Shown: positions 11,158 through 23,726, numbered from the stretch's first letter. The stretch: 64,000 nucleotides of DNA from Plectrocnemia conspersa (GCA_009617715.1 VTFK01000125.1:806001-870000); one strand, 5' to 3'. Notes: generated by a model not told the origin, from the letters alone. Made by a program: numbers and translations.

Positions 11158-14100
11158 GTAGCTCGCACAAACGTTAAGGTTTCGGTCTTCTGTATCAAAA
11201 TCTTTGAATGGTTTTTTATTTATTAGTAGATAACGAAAACATTTAATTTTGTCTTAAATTAAAAATGTTATATTTATATTTTACATTATTTAAGTAAATT
11301 ATATATTTGCTTCCAATATATAAAACATATTTTTTATTAAAATAATTTCAATATCTGTAATGCTACAGAAATTTTATAATTTTTACTATGTTACTCTTAG
11401 AGGTTTATATAATATAATAATATTGCGTTAAAGTAAAAGTCCAATTTTATTTTGCCGCATTCCTTGTAAGAAAACTTCAGTGCACTTTTACGACTTACAA
11501 CTACACAATTGTTATTTAATTATCGTTGAAATGAATTACGAGACTCGCACAAAACAATTCAATTTTACATTGCAATTAAGTTGGAGTTTACAACACAGCT
11601 ATCGATTGGAGAGTGCCATAAAATTGACAGTGGTACAGCATTGTATTTTGAAATGATGCATACTAAATATATTTACGATTTAAGAGCAATATACATCAAG
11701 GCAAAAGCAATTTCAAAGATTGCCTTTCCATTCAAACATTAAAAAAGCTTCTTAAACTTTCGCCACTTTAATTTTATGCATTTCAAATCAAAATATAAGG
11801 GCAATTCATAAATGATTTTATCAGTACATATATATATTTAACGATATGCAGGTGACTGCTTTTATTTATGTATTATTACTTTTCGTTTTCTGCAAATGCT
11901 GAGAATGGAACTGAATAATTTAATTTAATTTGATAACTTAGTATTTGTAATAAAAGTATCGTACCGTCTGTTTAAACATAATCCCAAAACATGTATTTAG
12001 TGAAGTTTGTGATAAGTTTTCAACTTCATTTTTCTTTAAAACGTTCAATCAATTATTCTCATTTTATTTATTCTCAGTTAATAAACTTTATTTTATAATT
12101 GCGTTATGTAACCAACTACGTTCCAGTAAGTTCAGTTGCTCTCCCAGATATTTTTTTGAACAGAAGTTTTTACCCCAGTTATCAATTGAATAAAAAGTTA
12201 ATTCAAAGTACTATATAAGGTTTCTTACCAATTTTCAATGGACTTTTTTATAATGGTTAATTTAAAGCAATGGACCTCTTCTGTTATAAAAAATACAAAG
12301 CAAACAATACGAAATAAAGTTAGCAAAATTTGAAAGGAATATTGTATCATGTAATTTTTTTACTTGTTTAATGTGAATTATGCTGTCATGATTTAGAAGT
12401 CATTTTTTAGTTTCTGAAAATCCTATTAAATTATCTTAAATAAAATTAAAATTATAGCACGCTTTAAAGTGATCTAAAAACTATTTTTCTTAAATACCTC
12501 TAAATTGGAAAAAAAATAGTACGTTCTCATATTTACAGTGTATGTAAATTTATTTTTTAGAAAAATCATATTGGTATACATTTTCACCGGATTCATCTAA
12601 CATTTAATTCTACAAAAAACGTCAATTATAAATCATGCACAACGCGAAATTTAATTTAAAAAAATAGTTGTAGGGCGACACGTCACTTGCAATAGGCAAA
12701 AATTTTCGAAACATACGTGTACCATATCATCTGCACAGTAAAAAAATAAAGTTTGACTGAAATTGACTTTTAAATAATTTTTTTGTAAAAATATAGATTC
12801 ACTGAAAAATACATAAATAAAATGTCTATATGCTGTTCAAACCCAAGCCTGATCTAAACGAATAAACCAAATCGAAATAAGCTGTAGTTTTTCAACATTC
12901 GTTTGGGGTTAAACAGCATTCGCAAATTTAATATTATAAATATTTTACATCAGTTCATTTATTTAGATTTTTCTAATTAATATTACGATTTTCCGGCGGA
13001 CCTTATTCGAATATGATTTACCTGAAACTTGTCAAATTGTATTTCTAATAGTAAAAATATAATTTCATTGCATTTCTTACATTTAGCATAAATACTAATA
13101 AAATCGAGCATGGATAAAAAAATTTTAGACCCCACACCAAAATTTGTGATTAAATTTCGAGGATGCTCGGTTTCGTTATATGGAGCGCGTGTTACTTAAA
13201 ATAATTTATAGGTGGCTTGCATTCTGTACGATATACTTTTTAAATATGGCTTCATTATCTGGAAGTCAAGTAAAGCGAAGTATATATTGTCCTTATATAT
13301 GATACAATTTATTACATTTTTGGCGTAGCATCTACTCGATTAAGCACTTTTTAAATTTTCTAAGGGGTGGTGTCGACAATCTTGCTTTATGGATGTTATA
13401 TATTATTTAATTATGAATCTATGATATGATATTTTTATGCAATTATGAAGCGAATTTTATTTCGTAGCGTAAATTAAAAAAATACTTATTTTACAAATTA
13501 ATTTCAATATTAGTTGAACCGCGCGGCGTGAAATTTCGCAAACCAATTTAGGCCAGAAGACATATTCTCCTCTCTTACTTCATTGCTTTCATAGTTATTT
13601 AATTTCATTTAAAAATAGGAGCAAATTTTAAAATAATATAGACTTAAAATAGTAGGAAATGGATCATAAATAATTCCAAATTACGATCTCCTTTTTTTTT
13701 ATAAAATATTATTGCAACATCATAATAATATAAATAACCGTGGTTTACTGTACGAAAATAAGAGTGTGTCAATAATGGCTTACATGTTTAATAATATTTT
13801 TTGTCGACGTTCCGTGTTAATTAAGAAATTTAATCCACAAACGCGGAATGCATGACGTTTATATCCAATCAAAGCGTCCCAGTTAATTTTAACTATCCGC
13901 TTAACTGACTAACGCTCTATAAAAACGTGAGATTGAGGTTCTTAATTATTATGTAATACAAATATTTGACAAATAAAATATAACCTAAAACATTGATTTT
14001 AGGGACAAATTGAATCGGGAATATTTAATTAGACTGTGACTGATACCGCATGTTACTGAACGAATAAATCGCATGACTTAGTTCAATATTAAGATTCACC

Positions 14101-14350
14101 ATAAACGCACACATACATATATTAAGCTTGTCACATCGATTCCCCTTCATCATACCTTTAGTATCCCCAAACATTTTTTTAGTTATTCTAGAATTAGGAC
14201 TGCAAATAGTTGAGGATATTTTTAATACTAATTTAAGACAAAAGGTGCAATTACCTATTAAATATTTTTTGTATCTGACACGTTTGTTTACAAAAAAATG
14301 ATGATTAAAAAAATAATTATCTAAGCCTAAAAATAAATATATTTATGCAT
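11158..14350. other. Long AT-rich non-coding stretch, probably calpain intron
   Basis: No exon, RNA gene or clear transposon boundary was found on either strand. It lies directly downstream (minus strand) of the calpain exon donor at 14352, so it is presumably intronic. Confidence 0.45.
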
Positions 14351-14352
14351 AC

Positions 14353-14500
14353 CTTTGGCCTCTTCCAGACGAACTGGAATGGTGGCGTTTGGTGGTAGAA
14401 GACAGATGACTGGGTAGCCGGAAAATCTGGATCTTCCCATGGTTCGCAGCGCTTCAAGCAGGAGCGCTGTATGCGCTCGTAGTCAGTCATGGCTCATGAC
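14353..14500 (-). CDS. Calpain (calpain-C-like), first coding exon
   Basis: On the minus strand an exon runs from an acceptor (TTGTTCAG, exon start 14500) through an ATG at 14490 to a donor (CCAAAG|GTATGC, exon end 14353). It encodes 46 residues. WEDPDFPATQSSVFYHQTPP followed by FQFVWKRP is the conserved calpain N-terminal segment, where family members carry [LW]xEDPxFPA, SLFY and WKRP just before the protease core. The closest match I recall is insect calpain-C. An in-frame TGA two codons upstream fixes this ATG as the start. Another ATG at 14497 opens a four-codon overlapping uORF (MSHD). The cysteine-protease core exons are absent here and should lie beyond the left edge. Calpains are cytosolic papain-fold proteases; calpain-C of flies lacks catalytic residues, which cannot be judged here. 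Confidence 0.8.
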
Positions 14501-14719
14501 CTGAACAATAAAAATAAATACAATAATTTCATATTTTAACATATAAATACCTTTAAAATTCAATTTTATTTGTAACATTAAGTAATGTTTTTAAAATATA
14601 CGAGCTACTCTTATTACAACCAAACACTCCAATTCATTCAATCAGTGATGCAGCTGATGTTTCATCTTATTTACATTTAGTTAATTATAATTTGAAATTC
14701 GAGTGTAATTTTTTAATTT

Positions 14720-15140
14720 AAAATGACGCAAGAATAGCAAGTTTTGCAGACGATACAACTATCACGGCATCAGAGCATAAAGCCGAAAGTAACAGCAAAG
14801 AGATTACAATATCATTTAATCAAGATACAAGCATAGTTCTGGAGATGGTGGATCAAAGCCAATTATAACAAATCACTTTATGTTATCTTCAAGCTAAGCA
14901 AAAACACTTTTTCCGGTCTTCTTTAATGGTAAAGCAATCCCAATATCAAGCTGTGAAAAATATTTAGAGATTGAACTTGAAAGATGTTTGACTTAGAGAA
15001 CTCATATTTGGAACAAAAATGCGCAACAGCTTCGTAAATTGTATTGCTTAACAGAAATTAGAAAATAAAATACTATGGAGTCCCTCAGACCAACATAGCT
15101 CAGATCTGAGGAGTTATTCGGATATTTTTAAACCAGATTC
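14720..15140 (+). mobile_element. Jockey-family reverse transcriptase relic
   Basis: The RT catalytic box is clear in ARIASFADDTTITASEHKAE. Next, in another frame, come FFNGKAIPISSCEKYLEIEL and LERCLT. These correspond to the KYLGxxLDxxLTW motif. Then HIWNKNAQQLRKLYCL matches the H...K..Q...KL..LYWL stretch of Jockey elements. Stops and at least two frameshifts interrupt the frame, so the copy is dead. No 5' or 3' end was identified. Confidence 0.8.
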
Positions 15141-15437
15141 AAGAATGCTACAAACTTAAGTGTCATATTTAATAACTTATAACTAATAAAAATATCATCA
15201 AAGTGAAACGCTCATAACAAATTTGATTTATTGTAGACGTTGTGTACGCATAGAGAAAACCTTCACTTGCTTCGAAAAGAGATTTAGAGATTTATAGTGG
15301 AAGTTTCTCTAGCCAAAATGTTTCTACTGAGATCGTAGGAATAATTTGATGGCAAACAGGATTGAAAAAAGGATACAATATGACACTTTTCGACACAAAA
15401 GAACAGACGATCGAAGGAAGCACGTGTCCAAAGAAAT

Positions 15438-15755
15438 CTAAATCAATTTGTAGAGATCGTATGCATTTAAATGATTTAAATCATCTGTATAGAAAATAAT
15501 ACTTGTAACTGCAGTATTATTGTCATTATTAAATAACGTAAAGAACAGATTGGACACTTGAGGAACACCCAAAGGGAAATACACTCTTTCGACAATCGAC
15601 CGCCATCGCTTAAACCGAGTTAAATCATCCGATTTTTTTATTAAAAACTTATGAGAAACTTTGTCTAAATAAAAAAATCTATATATACGACATCTACTTG
15701 AATTTTTGCACTGAAATATTTTGTCAATGTTTTTGTTGAAAATAAAATATGTCAC
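15438..15755 (-). mobile_element. Decayed reverse transcriptase fragment (minus strand)
   Basis: The open frame contains RWRSIVERVYFPLGVPQVSN, then FFTLFNNDNNTA and IIFYTDDL. This is the RT core order (AGVPQGS, LSPxLFNIYINDI, [YF]ADD) with an altered catalytic box (YTDD) and a shortened spacer. It is oriented opposite to the neighbouring 14.7-kb relic. Its upstream part (15660-15890) is shared with 18930-19130. Confidence 0.65.
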
Positions 15756-15895
15756 CTTTTTATTTTTTTGAATACTATTTCGCTATAAAAAATTCAATTT
15801 AAATTAAAAATAACGTTTTAAAATAATACTACAATAAATGTATATAAATCATCACACTATTTCTAAAAAACAAATTTATAGTGAATATTAAAAAA
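15660..15895. repeat. Dispersed repeat, copy A (partner at 18930-19130)
   Basis: CGACATCTACTTGAATT, then TATTTTTTTGAATAC, TTTCGC, and AAAATAATACTACAATAAATGTAT recur in the same order and orientation at 18930-19130. The overlap with the RT fragment suggests this is part of the same LINE family. Confidence 0.6.
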
Positions 15896-16012
15896 AATGT
15901 ATTATCAAAATGTAGGGTTCTCAATAATGTATTCCAATATTCGTTAGATTTTCGACTCGAATGATATTTTTTAAAATCTCTACAAAAGTTGAGAATCAAA
16001 TGAAGCATATCT

Positions 16013-16216
16013 AAACCGAATTTTGACCAATAGGAGAGCGCAAAAAACAATTATCCCTTCTCAGAAGTCAAAAATCCACGTCAAAAGCAATAAAACGTGC
16101 CGTCGCCGTCGCAGTGCGACGACACCGACACGATTTTATTACTTTTGACGTGAATTTTTGCCTTCTGAGAAGGGATAATTGTTTTTTGCACTCTCCTATT
16201 GACCAAAATTCGGTTT
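16013..16216. repeat. Near-perfect ~204-bp palindrome (foldback)
   Basis: The sequence reads almost identically on both strands about a centre at 16114. Arms of about 100 bp run from AAACCGAATTTTG(A/G) through CAATTATCCCTTCTCAGAAG and CACGTCAAAAG to a GC-rich core (GTCGC-agt-GCGAC). About 10 differences separate the two arms, many of them transitions. The right arm and its flank (16100-16480) recur at 3920-4295 in inverse orientation. The structure could be a foldback transposon or head-to-head fusion of two repeat copies. A transcript would fold into a long hairpin RNA. Confidence 0.85.
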
Positions 16217-16594
16217 GAATACATTTTGATCAGCCCTCTTATATTAGAAGTCCATAATAATCGGCAAGGACAGCTAACATATAATATCTATGACACAATT
16301 AGCGATATGCTACGTCCGTCTATACTTCTTCTTCTGATTATTTACCCCTGTGAAATTGGTTTAATTTGTATTTTGGACTTCAACACTATAATTAGTTTTA
16401 GAACGTTTATTAGGTTTGGTTTGCGTGTGAACCTCAAATAGACGTTTCGCAACTTTCGATTATTCTCTCAATATATCTGAGTGACTAGTGCCGCTACAAA
16501 ATCCATCGTATTTATGCGCTTTTATTTTGTTTCAAAATGCAAGACATGAGACACTTCTTCTCAACAAAAAAAATACTTTAAGTACAACATTTGT

Positions 16595-16705
16595 GAATAG
16601 AATATTTATCGGCCGTATCTACTATGACCGAAATTCGCAGAATTCGTTCGTTAAATAAAGCAAAATGTTGGAAAGGCTCGCCTTTTATTATCGTTTAACG
16701 CTTGT
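16595..16705 (+). repeat. Dispersed ~110-bp repeat (partners at 43.1 and 43.5 kb)
   Basis: TTTGTGAATAGAATATTTAT, CTACTATGACCGAAATTCGC, AGAATTCGTT, AAAATGTTG and TTTATTATCGTTTA occur in order. The same blocks appear inverted at about 43075-43185 and 43485-43600. No coding content is evident. Confidence 0.6.
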
Positions 16706-17220
16706 GCTTAGCTTTTTGCTTGGCTTTTTGACGTCCTTAAAAAAAAGTATGTAAAATAATAAATAAAGAATTTAACTTTTGCCCTCTTCATTGCTCAGTA
16801 ATTTGCAAGGAATTATGTTAGGCATATTTTATAAGATTCTGAAAGCTTAAAAAATAGAAACATATAATTATTTTTTAATTAAATAATACTTTACAGGCAG
16901 TTAATAGTTTTTTTGTGCTAATTGACTAAATAAATTAGTATAGATAAAAACCAAGAAAAAACTACGAATATATTCGAACTTTATTAAATATTAGTATAAT
17001 TACGAATAGTTGAAGACTAGTATGATAAAAAAACATACGTGAAAACTATATAAAAATAGTAATAGTTTAGGAACTAATCTGTCAATAATCGTAAAAAAAC
17101 ATATACCTAATATATTTTAACAAGGTTTACTAATTAACTAGCAACATTAACTGTATTTAAAATATTTTTGTTCTTTTTTCTTGTAGTAAATAGCTATGGG
17201 AAAGACATGAAATAGTTATC
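16706..17220. other. AT-rich stretch with no recognised gene
   Basis: Nothing beyond low-complexity A/T sequence was seen. Confidence 0.4.
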
Positions 17221-17339
17221 AAATCACTCATTGTCAAAAAATAGAGAGTGAAATAAAGCAAAAAATAAAATAAAAAAATTATAGATAGTACAGAAATATA
17301 TCTCAGATTGGCAAAAAAATAATTTTAATTTCTTTATAA

Positions 17340-17770
17340 TGATGACATATATTAATATTTTTGATCGGTGATTATTGCGCAAAAATAATTGCTCACAGCA
17401 AAAATTCTGATCTAAGATTATCTTTATACACATATATGTATATTTAATAATAGTCAATATATAAAAAAAAACAAATATGATTTTAATTTAAAAATATTTT
17501 ACAATTACATTAGTAATTTACATTTATATGATACACTTATATTTCTTATCATAACACAATTTTTTTTATAAAAATATAAAGCAGTTGGAATTAAAAGCAA
17601 AATGTATTTGACAATCAAATAATTACCTATGTATTATATATACATATGTTCAGAATTTTCGTCTGCAATATTTGTTTTCGCAATAATCTGGTCACCGAAT
17701 GTTTTAGTTAAAATCTGAGTATATTATTAATTGAACTGATTTTATTAAATGACAGTATTCATACTATATA
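17340..17770. repeat. MITE-like repeat cluster, first block
   Basis: ATCGGTGATTATTGCGCAAA then GCTCACAGCAAAAATTCTGATC occurs at 17364-17413. An opposite-strand relative (CAGAATTTTCGTCTG, CGCAATAATCTGGTCACCGAA) follows at 17651-17699, and CAGTTGGAATTAAAA lies at 17582. The same blocks recur many times at 21.8-22.9 kb. The opposed copies look like the inverted ends of a small element. Confidence 0.5.
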
Positions 17771-18619
17771 TGATAAAATTCTATCGCAAAAATAGATCTT
17801 TATAAGATATCGAGTGCATTGAATTGTATTTTTTATTTTTTTCACCTACTATTGATAGATGTAACAAATAAGGACAATTATCAATCTGATATAAAAATGT
17901 TAAATTGCACAAATAACACAATAAGCATATTTTTTTATGGAAGGGTTGCTCACATTATTTTAAGAAACCAATTTTTATGCACCAAAACATATAACTTGAA
18001 AACAATTAATCAAATTATTTTTACAGTAATCATAAATATGGGAATAATTTATGTTCCTAATAAAAAATCTTTTTAGTTACGAGCTTTCATTCCAAAATTT
18101 ATTTTTTGGTAAAATATTTTATTTCCTATAATGTTAATTTTTTAGGTATTTCAATTACAATTTATGTTCAATATCAGATCCCTATAAATATTTAAGAACA
18201 TGAAACTTTAAGGTGATTGTTTCAAAAAGTAACACACTTTTTTTTTTTTTTAATAGTTAGTTAAATAAATGTATAACGTACACTTTAAAGAATTATCATA
18301 ATTTTACTTGTATTATATTACATATAATTATTGTTAATTTTAAAAATACTTTTGAAGTGCAAGGGTTAAAAATGTGCATATGTGCATTCTGTATTTATGT
18401 TATTTATGTATTTAAATTAAAGTAAGATCACTAAGATCTAGTAAGATATCTCAATGCATCACGATAGTTAAAAATAGTTAAAAAATCATACAATATTAAA
18501 ATTTAATAATATTAAATAATTTATTAAATAAAACAATATGCAGTGCTTTAAGTAGTGAGCTATTTATACGCATTTTTTAATTTGGGAGTGATGTAATTTC
18601 CATAAGTATTTTTGTTGTT

Positions 18620-18830
18620 ATTTATTTAGTATTATTTATATTGCATTTATAGTAAATAATATAAAAAATGAGTCTTTCTCAATGAGTAACTGCATTGATT
18701 TATTTTATTACTATATTGTGTTTTAATAATTTTTTATTAATAAATTTCGTTAATTAATGGTACATATATTTTATATATTATTCGACTTTTCTGGATTTTT
18801 ATATCAAATCAGAGGCTCTCAATATTTTTT
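18620..18830 (+). repeat. Dispersed ~210-bp repeat, copy A
   Basis: TTGCATTTATAGTAAAT, GATTTATTTTATTACT, AAATTTCGTTAATT and CAGAGGCTCTCAATATTTTT occur in order. The same order is found at 39085-39325 in the same orientation and at 47080-47285 inverted. The three diverged copies mark an unidentified transposon or retroelement tail. Confidence 0.55.
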
Positions 18831-18929
18831 TATAAAATTTAAAAAAAATTTTAATGTTTATTTATTTTGCACTTGGTTTTATTTTCTATAGAAATAAAAA
18901 ATATTATGTAAATATAACGTAATAATAAC

Positions 18930-19130
18930 TTATGAGCAACTGTCGAACGCCTTCTCAAAATCCATATATAACAACATCTACTTGAATTCTTGCTCCTAAA
19001 TATTTTGCCCCATTTTATTTTTTTGAATACATTTTCGCCATACAAAAAATAAATTTAAATCAAAATTAACGTTGTAAAATAATACTACAATAAATGTATT
19101 AACCATTACACTCTTTCTAAAATGCAAAAG
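18930..19130. repeat. Dispersed repeat, copy B (partner at 15660-15895)
   Basis: This copy shares AACATCTACTTGAATTCTTG, TTATTTTTTTGAATACATTTT and AAAATAATACTACAATAAAT with copy A, in the same orientation. The minus-strand frame here resembles the sequence upstream of the RT fragment at 15.4-15.75 kb, so it is probably another truncated copy of that LINE. Confidence 0.55.
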
Positions 19131-19974
19131 CCAAATAAATATACATTTTAATTTTTTTATACAATATTATTGCATCTTCTTATCTTATGTTTATGAGATA
19201 CATACACATGTAACAAAAAAGGGAGGCGTTACATTATATTTGCTCAATTTCGATTTCGATTCGCTCAGCACATATTTGGACATTCGAGAAGTTGGATAAT
19301 CTGTGTTGGCGAAACGCGTGGGCTTCTTCAGAAATTTTACCGAGGTCGTTGTCGTTCTTAGCTAACCTTAACATTTATGTTATAAATACATATATACCTG
19401 AATCCACATATGCAATAAACCTTTTAAGTGCTAAGAGCAAGAGTCCTTAAAATACAAATATACTTCAATACACCAAAACAAATATGCAAGGTTCTTAAAA
19501 ATAAAAACGATGTTTTTTATTCATTCGCTAATACTCTTATTTGGTTTGGCTTTTTACTAAATTTATTACGAACTTATAAAAATGACGTTAATTAAATTTA
19601 AGGAATGGATAAATTATGTGCTTTATAAGGAACATATTAAACAACAATCCATTTTAATTGCAAAATATTACGTATAATAATTAATAACTTAAAAAATAAC
19701 AATCGTTAAAATCAAGAAACTCGATTTTAGGATTATTAATTAAAAAAAAATAAAGGTGCTATTCAAATAAAGCTTCAACTAAAATTATTGCAAAATATTC
19801 TATTTACTTACGTAATTAAAATTGCGGATTATTTTACGTAAATTATTCTTAATGATTTGCTTATGTAAATCAAATGTTAAATGTGTATAAGAGCTACCAT
19901 AATATGTTTTTATAAAATATTCAAGGATGGTATTTTTATGTGTATAATCTAATAATGATAAAACGTCTGTTCGC

Positions 19975-20045
19975 ACAGATTGTAGAATCGCATAAACTAA
20001 ATATAATTTTTGCAAAGTGGTAGATAGAGGCAAAATAATAATAAT
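19975..20045. repeat. Short dispersed repeat (partner at 32990-33060)
   Basis: GATTGTAGAATCGCATAAAC, TAAATATA, AAGTGGTAGATAGAGGC and AAATAATA recur at 32990-33060 in the same orientation. They are nearly identical in sequence. Confidence 0.55.
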
Positions 20046-20189
20046 ATGAATTTAGAATAAAGTTTATAATTTTATAAAATATAATTAAGATATCAATAAC
20101 AACTTATACTTGTAACTTATAAACTGTGATAATTTATTAGATTAAGTTGTGTATGATACATTTATGTTGGAGCGAAGCCGTTCCAAGGG

Positions 20190-20500
20190 GAGGTGAAGGA
20201 GAGGGAGGTAAATCCTATATTTTTTGGAAAAATGAAACGAAAATTTCCGAATCAATGTGTATATGAAGCTTTTGATGAATATTGCAATTTAAATAAAGCT
20301 GAGAAATTTCGTAATACATACACAGACGCTGTTGACACAATAATCAAGCAACTAAAGTGGAAATTCGAAAGACTTTAGAAAGTGTCACAATATTTTAGAT
20401 TTCATAATGGTTCTAATACAATATCGCTAGATAAATCTGAATTGAGTATCTTACAATTAAATATTACATACGAATTTTTAAGTGGGATTGTTAGTGCAAA
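20190..20500 (+). mobile_element. hAT/ZMYM1-type transposase relic, C-terminal piece
   Basis: FRNTYTDAVDTIIKQLKWKF is like the FRxxxFxxxLDxxIxQLxxRF helix of hAT-derived proteins of the ZMYM1/52-kDa-repressor group. That helix precedes their dimerisation domain. Downstream in the next frame FRFHNGSNTISLDKSEL continues in a similar way. No element ends were identified. The assignment rests on pattern memory and is tentative. Confidence 0.4.
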
Positions 20501-21779
20501 AAAATGTTCCGTCCTTTATATGAGAATTTTCAAAAGATGAACCATTTAAAAATCCATCAATTAATTTAACATATATAGAGGAAGCATATGCAATTTTATA
20601 AGTATACCAGTAACCGCCATTTTAATTGAAAAATTATTCAATAAACATAAACTAACTCATATCAGACTAAAGAATTTGGGTATACTTTTGAAAATTTAAA
20701 TCGGAAAATTCATATTCAAATTCAGTTTCTTACTTTATATTATTCTATATTTTTATACATAAAACACAACATTTATCAGTACTATTTTTAAGGTTTTGCC
20801 CTGGGCGCAACTTTTTCTTCGCGCGGTTTGTATTTGAGTTTTAGTGATCTCATATATGCAAGGTATTGCTTTTTTTGTATTTGTGAATGGCAGTGTTTTT
20901 TTTAGTTAATTTTTACTATTTATTTTACATAACTTTTGTAAATATTTTGTTGTTAAAATAATACTTGACATAAGACGTATAAAAGCGTTTATTTAAGTTA
21001 AGATAATATATGTTTTTTCTATAAATTAAATCAGGAGTTTCTTGTATATTTGTACAGAAGAGTCTAATTTTTCCGTGTGTATATTTTATATCTGTAATAC
21101 TAGTTTTTATATGATTCAGTTTTAGAGTCATTGATTTTAATTTTCCTTTTATAGATGACCTTAAAAAATACTATTTGTAAAAAAGTCTAGAAAATCAATG
21201 ATGTAAATTAGAAATATAAAAATACTTCAAAGAATGCCAGCGGGTATTAGCCTCATTGTAGATTTAGCCTTTCGTGTTTATAAAATAACTCTATTCCTTT
21301 TATTAGATTTAGTTTTGCCCTCAAATTATTACAGAATTCATTTTTGGTCAACTGTTAAGGTTGCTAGTTTCGATATTTCACAGTATATTGTACCAAAAAT
21401 TGATTGCATTCGAAGCTTTTGGATTCGCTACGCTTCATCGCCATGGCAACGTATTAGGTTTTTCTAAGATGGTAAAAAATCGGCACAGATCAACAGCCTC
21501 CGATTTGGTCCAGACCGCGATCGATTCAACAGCCAATTATTATTGACTATATAGTAGTCACGTTCGCTGAGTGGCCAGATTGAGAACGACAGTAATTATT
21601 ATAAAATTTCAATCATCTTATATAAATGAGTTACTGTTTTATAACTTAAAGGTTTACTTTTTAAGACTTGTAATTATTGATAATATAGTTAACAAAAATA
21701 TTTGTTTATTCAATTGTAAAATGATAATTACATAAGCATTGATTTTATTATCTATTCTGATTTTGATTGACATTATATG

Positions 21780-22890
21780 ATATTTTTAATCACTGCTGAA
21801 AACACAAAATTAATTTAGTGATTGAATTATTGCGCAAATAAAAATGCGCACACAGCGAAATTTCTAAATATACATCATTTAATTGTCACTTATACTTTAT
21901 TTTTAATTCCAACTGCTTTATATTTTTCTTTATTTTAAAGTAAAAATTTGTGTAATTTTAGGAAATGAAAGAAATTAAAATCATATTGCCATATTTGATA
22001 TAAACAGACATTATTCTTTTATATATATTGACGTATTCTTAAATATACATATATGTGTATATTGATTATCTATGATAAATGTAATTTTCGTTTGCGCAAT
22101 AATCACTGAATCATTAAAACTGTAATTTTTTGAATTGTAATTTTTTGTTGAATATAAATTTTAATATTTATTCAAACATACATCAAAACTGGATAAGTAT
22201 ATATAAACAAAACATTTAATAAGAATTACGGGATCATACAGTCGTATTATTTGCGGAGCATCATTACGCACACGAAAATATTATACAGCGAAAATTATGA
22301 ATATATATATTGTCAAATATATTTTATTTTAATTCCAACTGCTTTACATTATTCTTATGCATTAAAATTACAGGAAACGTAAGTGTATCATATCAATTTA
22401 AATTACTAATATATCTGTGAATTATTTTTAAAACAGGATTTAAATTTAAAATCATATTGACATGTGATAAAAACAGACATTATTTTTTTATATATATTGC
22501 CGTATATTGCATATTGATCAGAATTTTTGCTGTGCGCAATTTTTGTTTGCGTAATAATCGTCGAACCAAAATATTAATATATTAGTCATCATCATCACTA
22601 AACTCGAATTATTTTTTGATAATTTGAGATATTTTTCTGGATTATATTTTTTTTTATTTATATATTTCAGTATCTGTCTTTTGACAGTGCGTAATTTTAT
22701 AACTATCTTCCGCATGGTTATTTAGAACAAGGAAAAGAGTTTTTGATTCTTTAATTCTTATTGATTTTTAATATAATTTTAAAGTGATGTATTCTTAGAT
22801 ATACATAGATAATTAATATGTGCATATTGATCATCTATAATCAGAATTTTCGTTTGTGCAATAATCACCGAACCATTAAAACGCTATATA
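21780..22890. repeat. MITE-like repeat cluster, second block
   Basis: At least five related modules lie here on both strands: near 21815 (ATTGCGCAAATAAAAATGCG), 22085 (TTTTCGTTTGCGCAATAATC), 22240 (degenerate), 22513 (GATCAGAATTTTTGCTGTGC) and 22847 (CAGAATTTTCGTTTGTGCAA). Several are followed by CACCGAACCATTAAAAC or a variant. The linker TTTTAATTCCAACTGCTTTA occurs at 21901 and 22330, with its inverse at 17582. This suggests repeated insertion or local duplication of one small inverted-repeat transposon. Confidence 0.55.
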
Positions 22891-22899
22891 ATAAAAATA

Positions 22900-23720
22900 A
22901 AAGTGCAAAAAAAATCACGGATCTTTTATGAATTATATTTTCAGTAAATCTGTATATTATTTTTTAAGTAGTATACGATTATAAGTTGCATTTGAGAGCT
23001 TAAAAATTGAATGGTAGAGCAATTAGAAGGGTACTCTCACTCTTATAATGGAGCCATTTTAGTTCTTTAACGCGTAGTTCAAGTGTCTTTTCAACTGCTG
23101 CTTTGATTCTGCTCAAAACAGTTAAGCATAAAAAATGAAAATTAAATCTAGCAGTGAAGATGTGAATGCAAATCGCATTTATGTGTGTGTTTGTTAGATG
23201 TTCGGACATCTAGTAGGGAGTGACTGACTATGGGTATTGTAAACGGTATTGGATATCTCAAATTTAACCCTTATTTCTTAATATTATAAAGTTGAAAATT
23301 ATTCCATGGTTGGCTCACGGTCACGATTTTTTAGGTGACGAAACCACAAGAAGAAAATTATGCGATGAGAAATGGCAAAATGGCGGTGAATGATGGCATA
23401 TAGCCTTCAAATGGGCCCACGGGTTCGACGACTCTCAATGACATCATGGTGACAAATAGACGTTTTATATTCACAATATCACTTTAATAAAATATATTTA
23501 CGGGGTATTAAATCGGTCTAGACGTGTCAGTATATATATATATTTAAAAAAAACAGGATCATTAATAATAATATTAGTTTGAGTATCGTAAATTGTATGT
23601 TTTGATGTCACCCGAAAGCATAAAAAAATATGGTGTATTATTTTAATTATTTTAAAAAGTTTTATCGCTTTTGCAAAATTAAATAAAATAAAAAAATATG
23701 TTGCAGAAATAAATTTAAAT
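22900..23720. other. Non-coding stretch, probably calpain intron 1
   Basis: No exon or element boundary was recognised. The region 23300-23460 is less AT-rich than its surroundings (AAATGGCGGTGAATGATGGC), but I cannot assign it. Confidence 0.35.
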
Positions 23721-23726
23721 ACTTAC

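Noticed and set aside
23000..23209. 69-codon minus-strand frame as a calpain exon
   Set aside because: No calpain motif and no convincing acceptor/donor pair. The composition looks random.
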